DNA from: Clostridia bacterium | GTDB taxonomy: Bacteria; Bacillota; Clostridia; Lachnospirales; Lachnospiraceae | Length of the DNA stretch: 64,000 nt | NCBI GenBank assembly: GCA_910574835.1 | Contig: CAJTDE010000015.1 | Location: forward strand, 1 to 64,000 | Direction of reading: 5' to 3' | Shown: in pieces, positions 25,422-34,888 of the stretch | How the letters are laid out: each line of letters opens with the position of its first letter | How positions within the stretch are numbered: the stretch's first letter is position 1 | The notes under the pieces: generated by a model | What the model was told of the DNA's origin: nothing | Database searches by the model: none | Seen by the model: only the letters and a program-made list of their open reading frames with translations | Translations under genes and position numbers: made by a program

Positions 25422-27248
25422 TTACTCCACAGTTACTGATTTTGCTAAATTCCGCGGTTTATCCACATCGCAGCCTCGCCCAATGGAAATATAATAAGCA
25501 AAAAGCTGCAGGGGAACAATGGCTAAGGAATTGGTAAAATAGGGATTTGTTCTGGGAATATAGATCACATAATCCGCATTTTTTTCAATCTCCACATTCC
25601 CCACATTGGTCACGGCCATCACAAAGGCCCCCCTGGTGCGTACCTCCACAATATTACTGTTCATCTTAGCCAGAAGCTGATCCTGGGTCGCCACTGCCGC
25701 CACCAGGGTTCCCTCCTCAATCAGAGAAATGGTTCCATGCTTCAGTTCTCCCGCCGCATATGCCTCCGAATGAATATAAGAAATTTCCTTCAGCTTCAGA
25801 GAACCTTCCATAGAGATTGCATAATCAAGCCCACGCCCAATAAAAAATACATCCCTTGCCGCCAGATATCGGTTGGCAAATCTCTGTATTCGCTCCTTAT
25901 TGCCCAAAAGCAGCTCTATCTGAGCAGGAAGGCGCTCCAGATCCGCAAGCATCCCGGCAAGCGTTTCCTCTGTTACCATTCCCCGGACCTTAGCCAGCTT
26001 CATTGCCAAAAGATATTGAGCAATCAATTGGGTACTGTAAGCCTTCGTAGTTGCTACCGCAATCTCGGGACCTGCCCAGGTATACATAACATAATCCGCT
26101 TCTCTTGCTATGGAGCTTCCCACTACATTTACAATAGCAAGAACCTTCCGTCCTCTGGCTCTCGCCTCCCGAAGAGCTGCCAAGGAATCTGCCGTTTCCC
26201 CGGACTGGCTGATAATGACTACCAGTGTTCCCTCCTCTAAAATCGGATTGCGGTAGCGAAATTCACTGGCCAGCTCTACTTCCACCGGAATCCTGGCCAA
26301 TCCTTCAAATACATATTTGCAGGTCATACCCGTATGGTAAGCGGAACCGCAGGCCACAATGCAAAGCTTTTTCACTGCCCGAAGCTCCTCATCTGTCATC
26401 CCAAGCTCTTCAATAACAATTTCCCCATTCTTTAACCGCGGACTAAAGGTATCCCGCACTGCTCCCGGCTGTTCATAAATCTCCTTTAGCATAAAATGCT
26501 CATAACCGCCTTTTTCCGCAGCATTGATATCCCACTCAATGGTTACCGGTTCTTTTTCAATCTCCTCCTCGTCAATGTTATAGAAGGTCATGGAGTCGGC
26601 TGTCAGCTTGGCAATCTCCTGATTCTGAATGTAATAGACGCTTCTTGTATACCGCAGTACGGCCGGAACATCCGAGGCAATCAGGTTTCCGCCCTCGGCT
26701 GCCCCTACAATCAAGGGACTGTCCTTGCGGGCCGCATAGATTTCACCCGGATGATCCGCAAACAGAATCCCAAAGGCATAAGAGCCTTCTACCCGGTGCA
26801 TCAGCTTTCCAATGGCCTCGAGGGGATCGCCTTTGTAATAATAGTCCAGAAGATGGGCCACTACCTCCGTATCCGTATCGGAGCGGAAGGTATATCCCCG
26901 GCCCTCCAGCTTTTTCTTAAGCTTGAGATAGTTTTCAATGATTCCGTTATGCACCACTACAATCGACTCATCCTTATTAAAATGGGGATGTGCGTTGGTG
27001 TCTGAAGGCGCCCCGTGGGTGGCCCAGCGGGTATGACCGATTCCGATTGTTCCTGGGAGCGATGCGCCGTCGTGTGTCATCTCGCTTAATACTTTTAACC
27101 GCCCCTTGGCCTTTACGACCTTGATCTCCTCGCCGTTATAAATCGCAACCCCTGCCGAGTCATAGCCCCGGTATTCCAGTTTGGACAGTCCGTCCAGCAA
27201 AATAGGCGCTGCCTGCTCTTTTCCAATGTAACCAACAATTCCACACAT
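25422..27248 (-). CDS. glmS: glucosamine-6-phosphate synthase (glutamine-hydrolysing)
   Basis: The 608-residue enzyme makes glucosamine-6-phosphate from fructose-6-phosphate and glutamine, the entry to UDP-GlcNAc. MCGIVGYIG gives the N-terminal Cys nucleophile, and HTRWATHG and two SIS domains (VACGSAYHTG, SQSGETADS) follow. The end PRNLAKSVTVE is the usual C-terminus. GGAGG lies nine bases before the ATG. A structured repeat, not a glmS ribozyme, lies directly upstream. Confidence 0.97.
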   Translation of the reverse strand: MCGIVGYIGKEQAAPILLDGLSKLEYRGYDSAGVAIYNGEEIKVVKAKGRLKVLSEMTHDGASLPGTIGIGHTRWATHGAPSDTNAHPHFNKDESIVVVHNGIIENYLKLKKKLEGRGYTFRSDTDTEVVAHLLDYYYKGDPLEAIGKLMHRVEGSYAFGILFADHPGEIYAARKDSPLIVGAAEGGNLIASDVPAVLRYTRSVYYIQNQEIAKLTADSMTFYNIDEEEIEKEPVTIEWDINAAEKGGYEHFMLKEIYEQPGAVRDTFSPRLKNGEIVIEELGMTDEELRAVKKLCIVACGSAYHTGMTCKYVFEGLARIPVEVELASEFRYRNPILEEGTLVVIISQSGETADSLAALREARARGRKVLAIVNVVGSSIAREADYVMYTWAGPEIAVATTKAYSTQLIAQYLLAMKLAKVRGMVTEETLAGMLADLERLPAQIELLLGNKERIQRFANRYLAARDVFFIGRGLDYAISMEGSLKLKEISYIHSEAYAAGELKHGTISLIEEGTLVAAVATQDQLLAKMNSNIVEVRTRGAFVMAVTNVGNVEIEKNADYVIYIPRTNPYFTNSLAIVPLQLFAYYISIGRGCDVDKPRNLAKSVTVE

Positions 27249-27351
27249 AAACTCGTCCTCCTATTTTAAGTCGCTGCGCGACAGTACTAAAGGGTAAAGT
27301 CACTTCGATGCACCTGTAATGAGAGAAGCTTTTATCCGAAAGAGCACTCAT
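27160..27351 (-). CDS. possible leader peptide overlapping glmS
   Basis: The frame starts [17 protein letters not shown] after GGGAGGAAC and matches the purM leader frame over its first 31 codons. It then runs out of frame into the first 89 bases of glmS, where it no longer resembles the sister copy. As with copy A it sits inside a hairpin repeat and may be only a by-product. Confidence 0.25.
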   Translation of the reverse strand: MSALSDKSFSHYRCIEVTLPFSTVAQRLKIGGRVYVWNCWLHWKRAGSAYFAGRTVQTGIPGL

Positions 27352-27385
27352 AAAAGTTCCTCCCGTGCATCTTTGCGGCTTTACC
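27270..27385. repeat. structured intergenic repeat, copy B (before glmS)
   Basis: This 116-bp unit matches copy A (17715-17830) at most positions. GGTAAAGTC (27293-27301) faces GGCTTTACC (27377-27385), with the same inner stems. Several substitutions give G-T pairs on one strand. In both copies the unit is followed by AAATAGGAGG and the next start codon. Confidence 0.8.
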
Positions 27386-27433
27386 GTCCAGCAGAAAATA
27401 TTTCTTATAAACACTTGACATTTCTTAGCCGGA

Positions 27434-28351
27434 CTATAAAATCTGTTTCCAATATCCTTTATTCATTGTGCATCTTAGCACAAGCCATTTGGGAAGATTT
27501 CGGTAATTTCTTCCCATTTTATAGCCAATATATTTGCATCCGCCGGAAAATACAAGGCTTGCTATCAGCCAGGGCTTTCTTATTTTTATACAGTAGGCCG
27601 CCGACTGCTTCACCAGCCGTATTCCCTCCTGCTCTGACGCAATTCCTTCAAAAACCTCCGGGTGCTCCGCCTGAGAAACGGCCAGATCGAAGTTTCTCTG
27701 AAACTGTTTTCGGCCGCTGTAATTGTGGGAATGCCAAACCTTTGCCTCCGCCACATAAGCAATCCCGTAACCTTTTTTAACAAGTCCTCCGGCGTAAATC
27801 ATATCCTCATTAAAAATGGTATGCTTTACAAATCCCCCAAGCTTCACAAAAGTCTCCCGATCATACATCGCACATACATTGGAACAGAAAAACGCCTTGA
27901 TTCCAAGGGTCTTAAGTTCTTCTTTTGTCTGAATACGGCTCTTGGGGGGATAATTAAAGCTCCTGGTATACCGCTCCAATTCCCCGCAGTCTTCCTTCGG
28001 AAGCTGTCTTGCATAGGCCGCTTTTACCATAGGATTTGCAAAGGCTGCCGCCAGATGCTCCACCAAACGGGTATCTGCCGGAACAGCGTCCTGGGTCATA
28101 AACAGGATATAATCCGCCTCCGAATGAGACGCCCCCGCATTCCGGGTCCCTCCGTGATCAAATTCTTCCTTTTCAAGATGCCGTACTTCTATATTATCAT
28201 AAGCTTTTACAAGCTCCTCGGGAAATGCTCCGCACCGGGTATTCATAATCACTATTTTATGAACAGCCAATGTCTGAGATTCCAGCCGCTTTAAAAGCTT
28301 TGCGAACTCCTTCCCCGGATGAAGGGTGGGGATAATTACATCAATCCTCAT
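27434..28351 (-). CDS. GT2 glycosyltransferase (rhamnosyltransferase-like)
   Basis: The 305-residue protein has a GT-A domain starting MRIDVIIPTLHPGKEFAK. EEFDHGGTRNAG, a motif common in bacterial rhamnosyltransferases, lies around residue 65, and FMTQDAVPAD provides the metal-binding acid. FNEDMIYAGGL supplies the likely catalytic acid region. Rhamnose as donor fits the rfb genes upstream, by inference. The ATG at 28351 follows GGGAGAATACC. It sits 25 bp after the main terminator of the polysaccharide locus, so it may need readthrough or a separate promoter. Confidence 0.85.
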   Translation of the reverse strand: MRIDVIIPTLHPGKEFAKLLKRLESQTLAVHKIVIMNTRCGAFPEELVKAYDNIEVRHLEKEEFDHGGTRNAGASHSEADYILFMTQDAVPADTRLVEHLAAAFANPMVKAAYARQLPKEDCGELERYTRSFNYPPKSRIQTKEELKTLGIKAFFCSNVCAMYDRETFVKLGGFVKHTIFNEDMIYAGGLVKKGYGIAYVAEAKVWHSHNYSGRKQFQRNFDLAVSQAEHPEVFEGIASEQEGIRLVKQSAAYCIKIRKPWLIASLVFSGGCKYIGYKMGRNYRNLPKWLVLRCTMNKGYWKQIL

Positions 28352-28375
28352 TTGGTATTCTCCCTGAAGTTTTTC

Positions 28376-28413
28376 CGAAAAAATGGACGAGGCTCCGACT
28401 TCCTCGTCCATTT
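28376..28413 (-). terminator. strong intrinsic terminator after the LCP gene
   Basis: Minus-strand AAATGGACGAGG and CCTCGTCCATTT form a perfect 12-bp stem with a 9-base loop followed by TTTTTT. It closes the long polysaccharide unit. Confidence 0.88.
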
Positions 28414-28422
28414 AGTTCCCAT

Positions 28423-29535
28423 CTACGTGCCGCTCTCTTCCTTCGCATACACGCCTGTTTGGTTGCAAATCTCCTCATTCAGCCGGATAACCGTAGGAGA
28501 GGGATAGTAATCCTCTTCATTAAAGAGGAACCTGTGAAGCTCTCTTACATTTGCCTCCAAATCTGCAGGGGCAACAATATCCGCCTTATTAATCTTGACG
28601 TCCTCTCTCAATGACGGGAATCCGCCTGTCTCTCCCATCTCATAGGACATCATGCTGGCTGCCATCTTGATCATTTCCGTCTTGGGAATATTCGTCGCAA
28701 TCAGAGGAAATACCTCATCAATAATCTGGTTGATGGTGCCAAGGCTCGCTGTTTTTGCCTTCTGTGCAATCAGCGAGATCACGGTTCTCTGTCTCTCGGT
28801 ACGGCCATAGTCATTTCCTACCGCACGGATTCGGCAATAGGCCGTAGCCTGCAGGCCGCCCAGGGTCTGAAGCCCCGGTCCCTCCACAAAGGCGCCGTAC
28901 TCTCCTGTGACTGCCGTAGTCTCGTACATATAATTGTTGATCCATTCCCACTCATTTTCTTGTACGTCTACGTCGATACCGCCCAGCAGATCAATTGTCT
29001 TAATAAGCGCCAAAAAGTCCACGCTGACAAAATACTTGATATTCAAGTCAAAGTTGGTATTCAGCATAGCCATAGCCTGATTCGGCCCGCCTGCCTTGTA
29101 TGCCGCGTTGCACTTTCCGTAAGTATCATCGGCGCGGTTCAAATACGTATCACGAAAAACAGAGGCCAGCTTTACTTCCTTTGTCTCATTATTGATACTG
29201 GCAATGATAATGGTATCGCTTCGGTTGCCCGCTCCCAAATCTCCCATTTCACGGGTATCAATACCAAAAAGCGCTATATTCGTATAGCCCTCCAGTACTT
29301 CCTCCGTCGCATCCTCCATATCATTCATCGCTACATCGCTTGGCGCCACATTCAGATCCTGGATCTTATCCAGCTTGCTAATCGCCCAGACACCGGCTCC
29401 TAACACAAGAAGCAGCACAAGCTCCGCCGCCAATATTCCAATCAGCTTTCTTCTGCGTCTTATTCTCTTCTGCTTCTTAGTCAGTCTATGCTCTTGTCTC
29501 CCTCTTGCTTTTTTTGATTTCGTATTGGATGCCAT
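28423..29535 (-). CDS. LytR-CpsA-Psr (LCP) glycopolymer ligase
   Basis: The 370-residue protein has a very basic cytosolic start (KKARGRQEHRLTKKQKRIRRRRK), one membrane helix (IGILAAELVLLLVLGAGVW, about residues 31-50) and an extracellular LCP domain. Conserved pieces are NIALFGIDTRE, GNRSDTIIIASINNETKEVKLASVFRDT and YCRIRAVGNDYGRTERQR with its catalytic arginines. LCP enzymes move undecaprenyl-linked polymers onto peptidoglycan. The ATG at 29535 has AAAGGG before it. It is placed next to the initiating sugar transferase, as in many capsule loci. Confidence 0.93.
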   Translation of the reverse strand: MASNTKSKKARGRQEHRLTKKQKRIRRRRKLIGILAAELVLLLVLGAGVWAISKLDKIQDLNVAPSDVAMNDMEDATEEVLEGYTNIALFGIDTREMGDLGAGNRSDTIIIASINNETKEVKLASVFRDTYLNRADDTYGKCNAAYKAGGPNQAMAMLNTNFDLNIKYFVSVDFLALIKTIDLLGGIDVDVQENEWEWINNYMYETTAVTGEYGAFVEGPGLQTLGGLQATAYCRIRAVGNDYGRTERQRTVISLIAQKAKTASLGTINQIIDEVFPLIATNIPKTEMIKMAASMMSYEMGETGGFPSLREDVKINKADIVAPADLEANVRELHRFLFNEEDYYPSPTVIRLNEEICNQTGVYAKEESGT

Positions 29536-29561
29536 AACATAACCCTTTCTGTTTTCTAACA

Positions 29562-30971
29562 TCAATAGGCATTTTTATTGATAAAGCCTTTAAAAATGGT
29601 CAGAAACAAAATTTTTATATCAAACCCAGGAGTCCAGTTCTCAATATAATATAAATCATATTCAATGCGCTTCCGAATAGAAGTATTTCCTCGGTAACCA
29701 TTGATCTGTGCCCAGCCTGTCATGCCCGGACGCACCTGGTGTTTAATCATGTATCTGGGAATCTCCTCCCGAAACTTTTCCACAAAGAACGGCCGCTCCG
29801 GCCGAGGCCCTACCAAGCTCATATCGCCTTTCAATATATTGAAAAGCTGAGGCAGTTCGTCAATGCTTGTCTTACGAATAATCTTTCCCACAGACGTAAC
29901 TCTGGGATCATCCGGTACCGTCCACGCCCCGCGCTCCTTTTTGGGCGACTGTACATCCATAGAGCGGAACTTGTACATACGAAAGTTTTTATTATGAAGC
30001 CCTACTCTCTCCTGCGTATAAATCAGCGGACCCGGAGAGGTGACCTTAATTGCAATGGCGGTAATCAGCATTATGGGTGAAAAAAGTATAATTGCCCCCA
30101 CGCCTCCTATAATGTCCATCGTTCGCTTTATTACGGCATTAAAGGTATTGGTTAAAGGTACATGACGGATATTGATTACCGGAAGGCCGTCTATATCCTC
30201 CGTATAAGGGCGCGTCGGAATAATATTATTATAATCCGGTACAAACTTGGTATGCACGCCGGACTTCTCACATACTGCGACAATATGCTCCAGCTTTGAA
30301 TACTCGCTCAAACCCAGTGTAATCGCAATCTCATCCGGCGAGGTACGGGCCAGCAGCTCTTCAATCTCCTCTGTCCTTCCTACCACCTGTACGCCGCGGT
30401 AGCGCATGCCGCACTCAACATTGTCATCCAGAATGCCCATAAGCTCATAGCCCCACTCCGGATTGGCCTTCATTCGATCTACATACTCCTCTGCCGCCCG
30501 GCTGTAACCCACCAACAGCATATGCTTCTGGTTAAAGCCCTTGCGCCGCAGTCTTTGAAGAGACAGCCGAATAAAATTGCGTACAAGACCTTCCGTCGCA
30601 ATGTTGATCACATAAAAGTAAAACAACATTCTTCTGGAGTAGTTATCCGTAATCTCTGACGAGGAACGCATAAGATACATAGCTGCCAAAAAGATCAGCA
30701 GTCCGACAGTATTTGCCTGCGCTATCTTTCCCAGCTCTACCTGCTTTCTGCGGACACTCTTCGTTGTATAAAGGCCGGACGCCATATAAAGTGTAATGAA
30801 AACAGGTACCAGGAAAGCCAATACAACCATATACTGCCAAAAGGTAAGCCCTGTAGTCCCGCCCAGAATTTTAAACTGTATCACCCAAGCCAGCATCCAG
30901 GATGCTATAACAACAAGGGCGTCTATCAATACATGCAGCCGGTTAAAGTGCCGCTGATTGTCTTTTATCAA
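29562..30971 (-). CDS. polyprenyl-phosphate sugar-1-P transferase (initiating enzyme)
   Basis: The 469-residue protein has about four N-terminal membrane helices, a Rossmann-like middle (LLVGYSRAAEEYVDRM), and the C-terminal bacterial sugar transferase domain. That domain shows KRTMDIIGGVGAIILFSPIML, YKFRSMDVQ, KTSIDELPQLFNILKGDMSLVGPRPE and VRPGMTGWAQINGY. It starts repeat synthesis by moving a sugar-1-phosphate to undecaprenyl phosphate, most like the WcaJ/CpsE type. The start is TTG with AGGTG seven bases upstream. Confidence 0.93.
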   Translation of the reverse strand: MIKDNQRHFNRLHVLIDALVVIASWMLAWVIQFKILGGTTGLTFWQYMVVLAFLVPVFITLYMASGLYTTKSVRRKQVELGKIAQANTVGLLIFLAAMYLMRSSSEITDNYSRRMLFYFYVINIATEGLVRNFIRLSLQRLRRKGFNQKHMLLVGYSRAAEEYVDRMKANPEWGYELMGILDDNVECGMRYRGVQVVGRTEEIEELLARTSPDEIAITLGLSEYSKLEHIVAVCEKSGVHTKFVPDYNNIIPTRPYTEDIDGLPVINIRHVPLTNTFNAVIKRTMDIIGGVGAIILFSPIMLITAIAIKVTSPGPLIYTQERVGLHNKNFRMYKFRSMDVQSPKKERGAWTVPDDPRVTSVGKIIRKTSIDELPQLFNILKGDMSLVGPRPERPFFVEKFREEIPRYMIKHQVRPGMTGWAQINGYRGNTSIRKRIEYDLYYIENWTPGFDIKILFLTIFKGFINKNAY

Positions 30972-30977
30972 TATCTT

Positions 30978-31937
30978 TCACCTAAATCTTTTCCCCATAT
31001 TTATCCACAGCTCTAATTGGATTCTACCATAACAGGGGATATTTTTCCAACAAAACTTTACCTTCTTCTCCCTGCGGCACATCAAAAGCCCTTCTTTCAA
31101 GCCTTTTCGATAAATTTTTCCAAGACCCTTTTTTACAAAAAACAGATATTTTATGCCAAAACCGATAAATAAGAAGGGTAAATTCAGTATAAGCTGAAAA
31201 GCCGGCATGTTCTTATAAGCCAAATAAACACTGTTCCTGGAGCTTAGATGCACTTTGAACTCATTGTATCTGGAACCGCTGGTCCCGCTTCCCACATGAA
31301 GCACCTTTGCCTCCGGCACATAAAGATTCTTCCAGCCTGCAATCTTTGCCCGCCAGCCGAGATCAATGTCCTCCAAATAGGCAAAATGGGATTCATCCAA
31401 ATAGCCAATCCGCTCCAGCGCCGCTTTCCGATAGATTACCGCACCGCCGCAGGCCGCAAAGATCTCGTCCGCCTTCTCATAGTATTCCACAGACTTATCT
31501 TTTCCTCTCGCAAAAGCCCAGCCAAAAGCACAGTAAAGATTACCAGCATCGTCAATTTTTTCCTGACAGTGAAGCTGAATCATCTTTGCCCCTGCGGAAA
31601 ATGCATACGGCTCCATCTGAAGCGCCGATACAAGGGCCTTTGTAAAGCCGGGAAGCACCTCCGTATCATTGTTCAGCAGAATGACATAGGGGGAGGCTGC
31701 CGCCCGCATTCCCTCATTGGCCGCCCTGCAGAATCCATAATTCTTATCCAGAGCGATCACCCTCACCTGAGGAAACTGAGTTTCCACAAGCTCCCTGCTG
31801 CCGTCAGTAGAGCCATTGTCCACCAAAAGAATCTCCGCCTCCGGCGCATCCTGAGTAAGCGCCTCCAGGCAGGCCTTCACAAACGCTATTCCGTTATAAT
31901 TCGGCACTACAATTGATACCCTGCTACCTGCTTTCAT
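30978..31937 (-). CDS. GT2 glycosyltransferase
   Basis: The 319-residue protein has a GT-A domain: VSIVVPNYNGIAFVKACLEAL, ILLVDNGSTDGSRE, VILLNNDTEVLPG and YLEDIDLGWRAKIAG. This resembles rhamnosyl/galactofuranosyl-type transferases such as WbbL. A short hydrophobic stretch near residue 265 may touch the membrane. The ATG used overlaps the preceding glycosyltransferase by 14 bp and has a weak ribosome binding site, so translation is probably coupled. Confidence 0.87.
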   Translation of the reverse strand: MKAGSRVSIVVPNYNGIAFVKACLEALTQDAPEAEILLVDNGSTDGSRELVETQFPQVRVIALDKNYGFCRAANEGMRAAASPYVILLNNDTEVLPGFTKALVSALQMEPYAFSAGAKMIQLHCQEKIDDAGNLYCAFGWAFARGKDKSVEYYEKADEIFAACGGAVIYRKAALERIGYLDESHFAYLEDIDLGWRAKIAGWKNLYVPEAKVLHVGSGTSGSRYNEFKVHLSSRNSVYLAYKNMPAFQLILNLPFLFIGFGIKYLFFVKKGLGKIYRKGLKEGLLMCRREKKVKFCWKNIPCYGRIQLELWINMGKRFR

Positions 31938-33381
31938 AGACAATTGCCCACGGATCATAAAGCATCCGATACCCCTGTTTTGTAATAGCTGTACACAGCT
32001 CTTCTATGGAAGGGCTTGCAAGCCCTTTCAAAAGCTCTCCCTTCACCAGAAAACAATCGGTAGGGACTTCCACTTCCTGATGAAGCTCCACCCGATGAAA
32101 ATACCCGGTGCAGCCTTCCTTCTGTCCCTCCATGCTCCCGCCAAATGGGTCCTGTACTCCCTTCATGCGGATATCGGAGGAAAGCCTTTTTCTCTTATCG
32201 TATACTCTGGCACACACAAGTCCGACTCCCGGACGCTCACAGCAGGAACAAAGCTCCTTCAAAAAGCCTTCGGACAGCCTTGCTTTTCGGACGCATGTAA
32301 AAAGCATATAATCACAATCCTGGAAAATTGTTACAGAATTATTACATGCTTTATCATAATATACAACTTTTACTCCCATTTGTCCATTTAAATTTGCAAA
32401 AGAATTTATTAAGATTTCCAAACCCTTCCCTGGAAAACGAATACGATGAAATCCGTAATTGGCTGTGCCAAGAACCTCTCCCGGGGTATTCATCCGCTCC
32501 AGGTGAGCCGCAACCGCCCGTTTTCCCGCCTCATAAGCATAGAGCTTACTCTCAGGATTGGCGGCCGTGGAGGATGCATGACAGCGCCAGGAATAGAGGA
32601 CCTTGGGGATATGCAGAACCTTACGTGCCTGTTCCGTACAGCGCAGTATAAAGTCATAATCCTGTGCTCCGTCAAATTCCTCCCGAAATCCTCCCACCCG
32701 AAAGGCCAGTTCCCGCCTTACCACAAAAAAATGGCAGATATAATTATTGCTGAGGAGATATTCCGCATTAAAATCCGGCTTAAAATGAGGCTGAAAGTGA
32801 CGGGTAAGCTCCATGTCCACCTTATCCTCGTCTGTGTAGACAGCGTCGGCGTCAGCTGTCTCGGACAGGGCCTTTGCCGCCTCATACACAGCTCCCGGCA
32901 GCAGCAGATCGTCGTGATCCAAAAGACCTACATACTTCCCCTTTGTCATGGAAAGAGCGGCGTTTGTATTTCCGGAGATTCCCAGGTTCCCGGCAAGCCT
33001 CTGATAGTGAACCCTGGAATCCTGCCGCTCATATTCCTCTGCTATCTTCTCTACCTTGTCGGAAGGGCTTCCATCCGCAATGCAAAGCTCCAGATTTCCA
33101 TAGCTCTGCTCCAGGACGGAATCTATCATTTGGCGCAGGAACAAAGGCGGCGTCTCATAAGCCGGCACAAGAATACTAATAAGAGGACCCTTCTCAGCCA
33201 GTTCAGCAGCCTTTTTTATGGCGTCGTCATCTTCTTTGAGCTGTTCCAAAAGCCATGCTTCATAGCCGGACTCCGCCCGGTTCCGCTCTGCCCGCTCTTT
33301 TATTTTATAATACAGCTTTGCGGACCCGTACTGCCTCACATAACGCAGTCCGCGCCCGCACAATTTTACCATTCGATTCAT
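31924..33381 (-). CDS. GT2 glycosyltransferase with degenerate second domain
   Basis: The 485-residue protein has a first GT-A domain (PLISILVPAYETPPLFL, LCIADGSPSDKVEK, VGLLDHDDLLLPGAV, FDGAQDYDFILR) very like the first domain of the protein at 51004-52965. The C-terminal half (from about residue 315) looks like a second GT2 fold that has lost the usual DxD motif, so one active site is expected. GGGAG precedes the ATG. It likely adds two kinds of linkage or has a non-catalytic partner domain; the donor is unknown. Confidence 0.85.
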   Translation of the reverse strand: MNRMVKLCGRGLRYVRQYGSAKLYYKIKERAERNRAESGYEAWLLEQLKEDDDAIKKAAELAEKGPLISILVPAYETPPLFLRQMIDSVLEQSYGNLELCIADGSPSDKVEKIAEEYERQDSRVHYQRLAGNLGISGNTNAALSMTKGKYVGLLDHDDLLLPGAVYEAAKALSETADADAVYTDEDKVDMELTRHFQPHFKPDFNAEYLLSNNYICHFFVVRRELAFRVGGFREEFDGAQDYDFILRCTEQARKVLHIPKVLYSWRCHASSTAANPESKLYAYEAGKRAVAAHLERMNTPGEVLGTANYGFHRIRFPGKGLEILINSFANLNGQMGVKVVYYDKACNNSVTIFQDCDYMLFTCVRKARLSEGFLKELCSCCERPGVGLVCARVYDKRKRLSSDIRMKGVQDPFGGSMEGQKEGCTGYFHRVELHQEVEVPTDCFLVKGELLKGLASPSIEELCTAITKQGYRMLYDPWAIVYESR

Positions 33382-33411
33382 ATGTCTCCCAAGGGAATTT
33401 CTCTCCCAAGT

Positions 33412-34086
33412 TTAAAAGGTTACTTCCCCATCATGAGAAATCAATGATACGGACCGCACCTTGGCAAGCCCGGACACCTCTTTTACAAAGGCGCTTTCTT
33501 CTTTTACCCGAACCTCCACAACCATATCCATATTGGACCCGGAAATATTTCTGGACTTTACCTTGTGGAAACGGCTGAACTTCTTCACAGTATCCAGAAC
33601 CGAAGCTTCTCCGTCCGCATCTGACAGGTTTACAACCAGCATCATAGGTGCTCTTGAGGAAGGAATATTTTCCAGAATCAAGACCAGCACGGTTACCACC
33701 AAGCAGGTCAAAAGCGCTACTTCAAAAAGCCCTGCGCCGCAGATGATGCCGATACTGATGGACCAGAACAGAAAAACCAGATCCATCGGGTCTTTAATCG
33801 CCGTCCGAAAACGTACAATGGAAAGAGCGCCGACCATACCGAGGGAAATTACCAGGTTTGACTGCATGGCCAGAATAATTGCTGCCGTAATTACGGACAG
33901 CGCCGCAAGCGACACGTTAAATCCCTTCGAATAAAATGATTTGCGTGTCATCAGGCGATATATTAAAAATACGTAACAAGCTAACATGCATGTGACTGCA
34001 AAGGTGGCCATAATCCGCCCGGCAGAAATGTCCATGCTTGTAAAGCCCTCCAGAAATGATTTTTTGAATACATCTTGAAATCCCAT
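33412..34086 (-). CDS. DUF4956 membrane protein
   Basis: The 224-residue protein has three to four membrane helices (from about residue 23 to 140), with the conserved ISLGMVGALSIVRFRTAIKDP segment between them. A cytosolic ferredoxin-like domain follows (from about residue 150). This is the DUF4956 pattern. Such genes are often found beside VTC and CotH genes, as here; a role in polyphosphate or surface polymer handling is guessed, not shown. AGGAGG precedes the ATG. Confidence 0.88.
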   Translation of the reverse strand: MGFQDVFKKSFLEGFTSMDISAGRIMATFAVTCMLACYVFLIYRLMTRKSFYSKGFNVSLAALSVITAAIILAMQSNLVISLGMVGALSIVRFRTAIKDPMDLVFLFWSISIGIICGAGLFEVALLTCLVVTVLVLILENIPSSRAPMMLVVNLSDADGEASVLDTVKKFSRFHKVKSRNISGSNMDMVVEVRVKEESAFVKEVSGLAKVRSVSLISHDGEVTF

Positions 34087-34142
34087 TGTTTGTCCCTCCT
34101 ATTGTTCTTTAAAAGAGCCTTCCCGCTCCCCTTTTCTTATCT

Positions 34143-34835
34143 TTAATTTTTACTGCTCAGCATATATCTTCTGCATAAATAATATTTAGAAAATGCCGTC
34201 TGCCGTAAATTTGTAAGCTGCAGATTTTGATAAATATAGTCCGGAAGAAATTCATCATACTTTACTTCCAGAATATGCTGTCCGGCCGGCATAATAGGCC
34301 GTCTTCGAATCCAAGGCTTCAAAAAGTCGTCAATCACATCAGAAGATGCAATATTTTGATCCAATGTAATACGAGTATTTCCTAAGCTGTCCACATAGGG
34401 GACGCGCTCATACTCCACAATTACTTTTGGCCTTAAAAGCCTGGTGCGCATAAGAAGATTCATTTTCTGAAGCACCGGATCATAGCTATTGTCCACCGGC
34501 AGCGGCCGGCCGGCCATCAGCTCCCTGCATTGTTCCTCACGAAGCAGGCATGATTTTTTCTGAGTCATCCCATGCTCTTTACGCTTTAGTTCAAGACTAA
34601 TCCGTCCGGCATCTCCATTATAGATACGTATACGAAACTTTTCTCTGGGGTCTGTCCCAATTTCATTTTCTAAATAGCAGCTATTGTAATAATCGTCAAA
34701 GTAGAGACTGCGAATCTGATATTTTTTTTCTTCTCCCACATGTGAATCAAGCGATATCAGTCCACGAATACGACTTTCTAAAACCGCAATCTGCGGCGCT
34801 GTCACTACGTACTTTAGTTCATGTCTGTACTCCAT
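34143..34835 (-). CDS. VTC-domain protein (polyphosphate polymerase-like)
   Basis: The 230-residue protein is a compact VTC domain of the triphosphate tunnel type. EYRHELKYVVT, SLYFDDYYNSCY, FRIRIYNGD, SLELKRKE, PKVIVEYER and ILEVKYDEFLPDY supply the alternating basic and acidic tunnel residues. Yeast Vtc4 makes polyphosphate with this fold; bacterial stand-alone members are less known. The ATG at 34835 has AGAGAGG upstream. It lies between CotH and DUF4956 genes. Confidence 0.9.
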   Translation of the reverse strand: MEYRHELKYVVTAPQIAVLESRIRGLISLDSHVGEEKKYQIRSLYFDDYYNSCYLENEIGTDPREKFRIRIYNGDAGRISLELKRKEHGMTQKKSCLLREEQCRELMAGRPLPVDNSYDPVLQKMNLLMRTRLLRPKVIVEYERVPYVDSLGNTRITLDQNIASSDVIDDFLKPWIRRRPIMPAGQHILEVKYDEFLPDYIYQNLQLTNLRQTAFSKYYLCRRYMLSSKN

Positions 34836-34888
34836 TCTTTGATTCCTCTCTGTCTCTCTCATAGCAGAATCCTGACTTATGTTTTATC

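Noticed and set aside
27249-27433. glmS ribozyme upstream of glmS
   Set aside because: The usual conserved core beginning AGCGCC was not found, and the sequence is instead a copy of the repeat that also precedes purM.
32446-33447. 333-codon plus-strand frame
   Set aside because: It is antisense to a well-supported GT2 gene and reads as a shadow of it.
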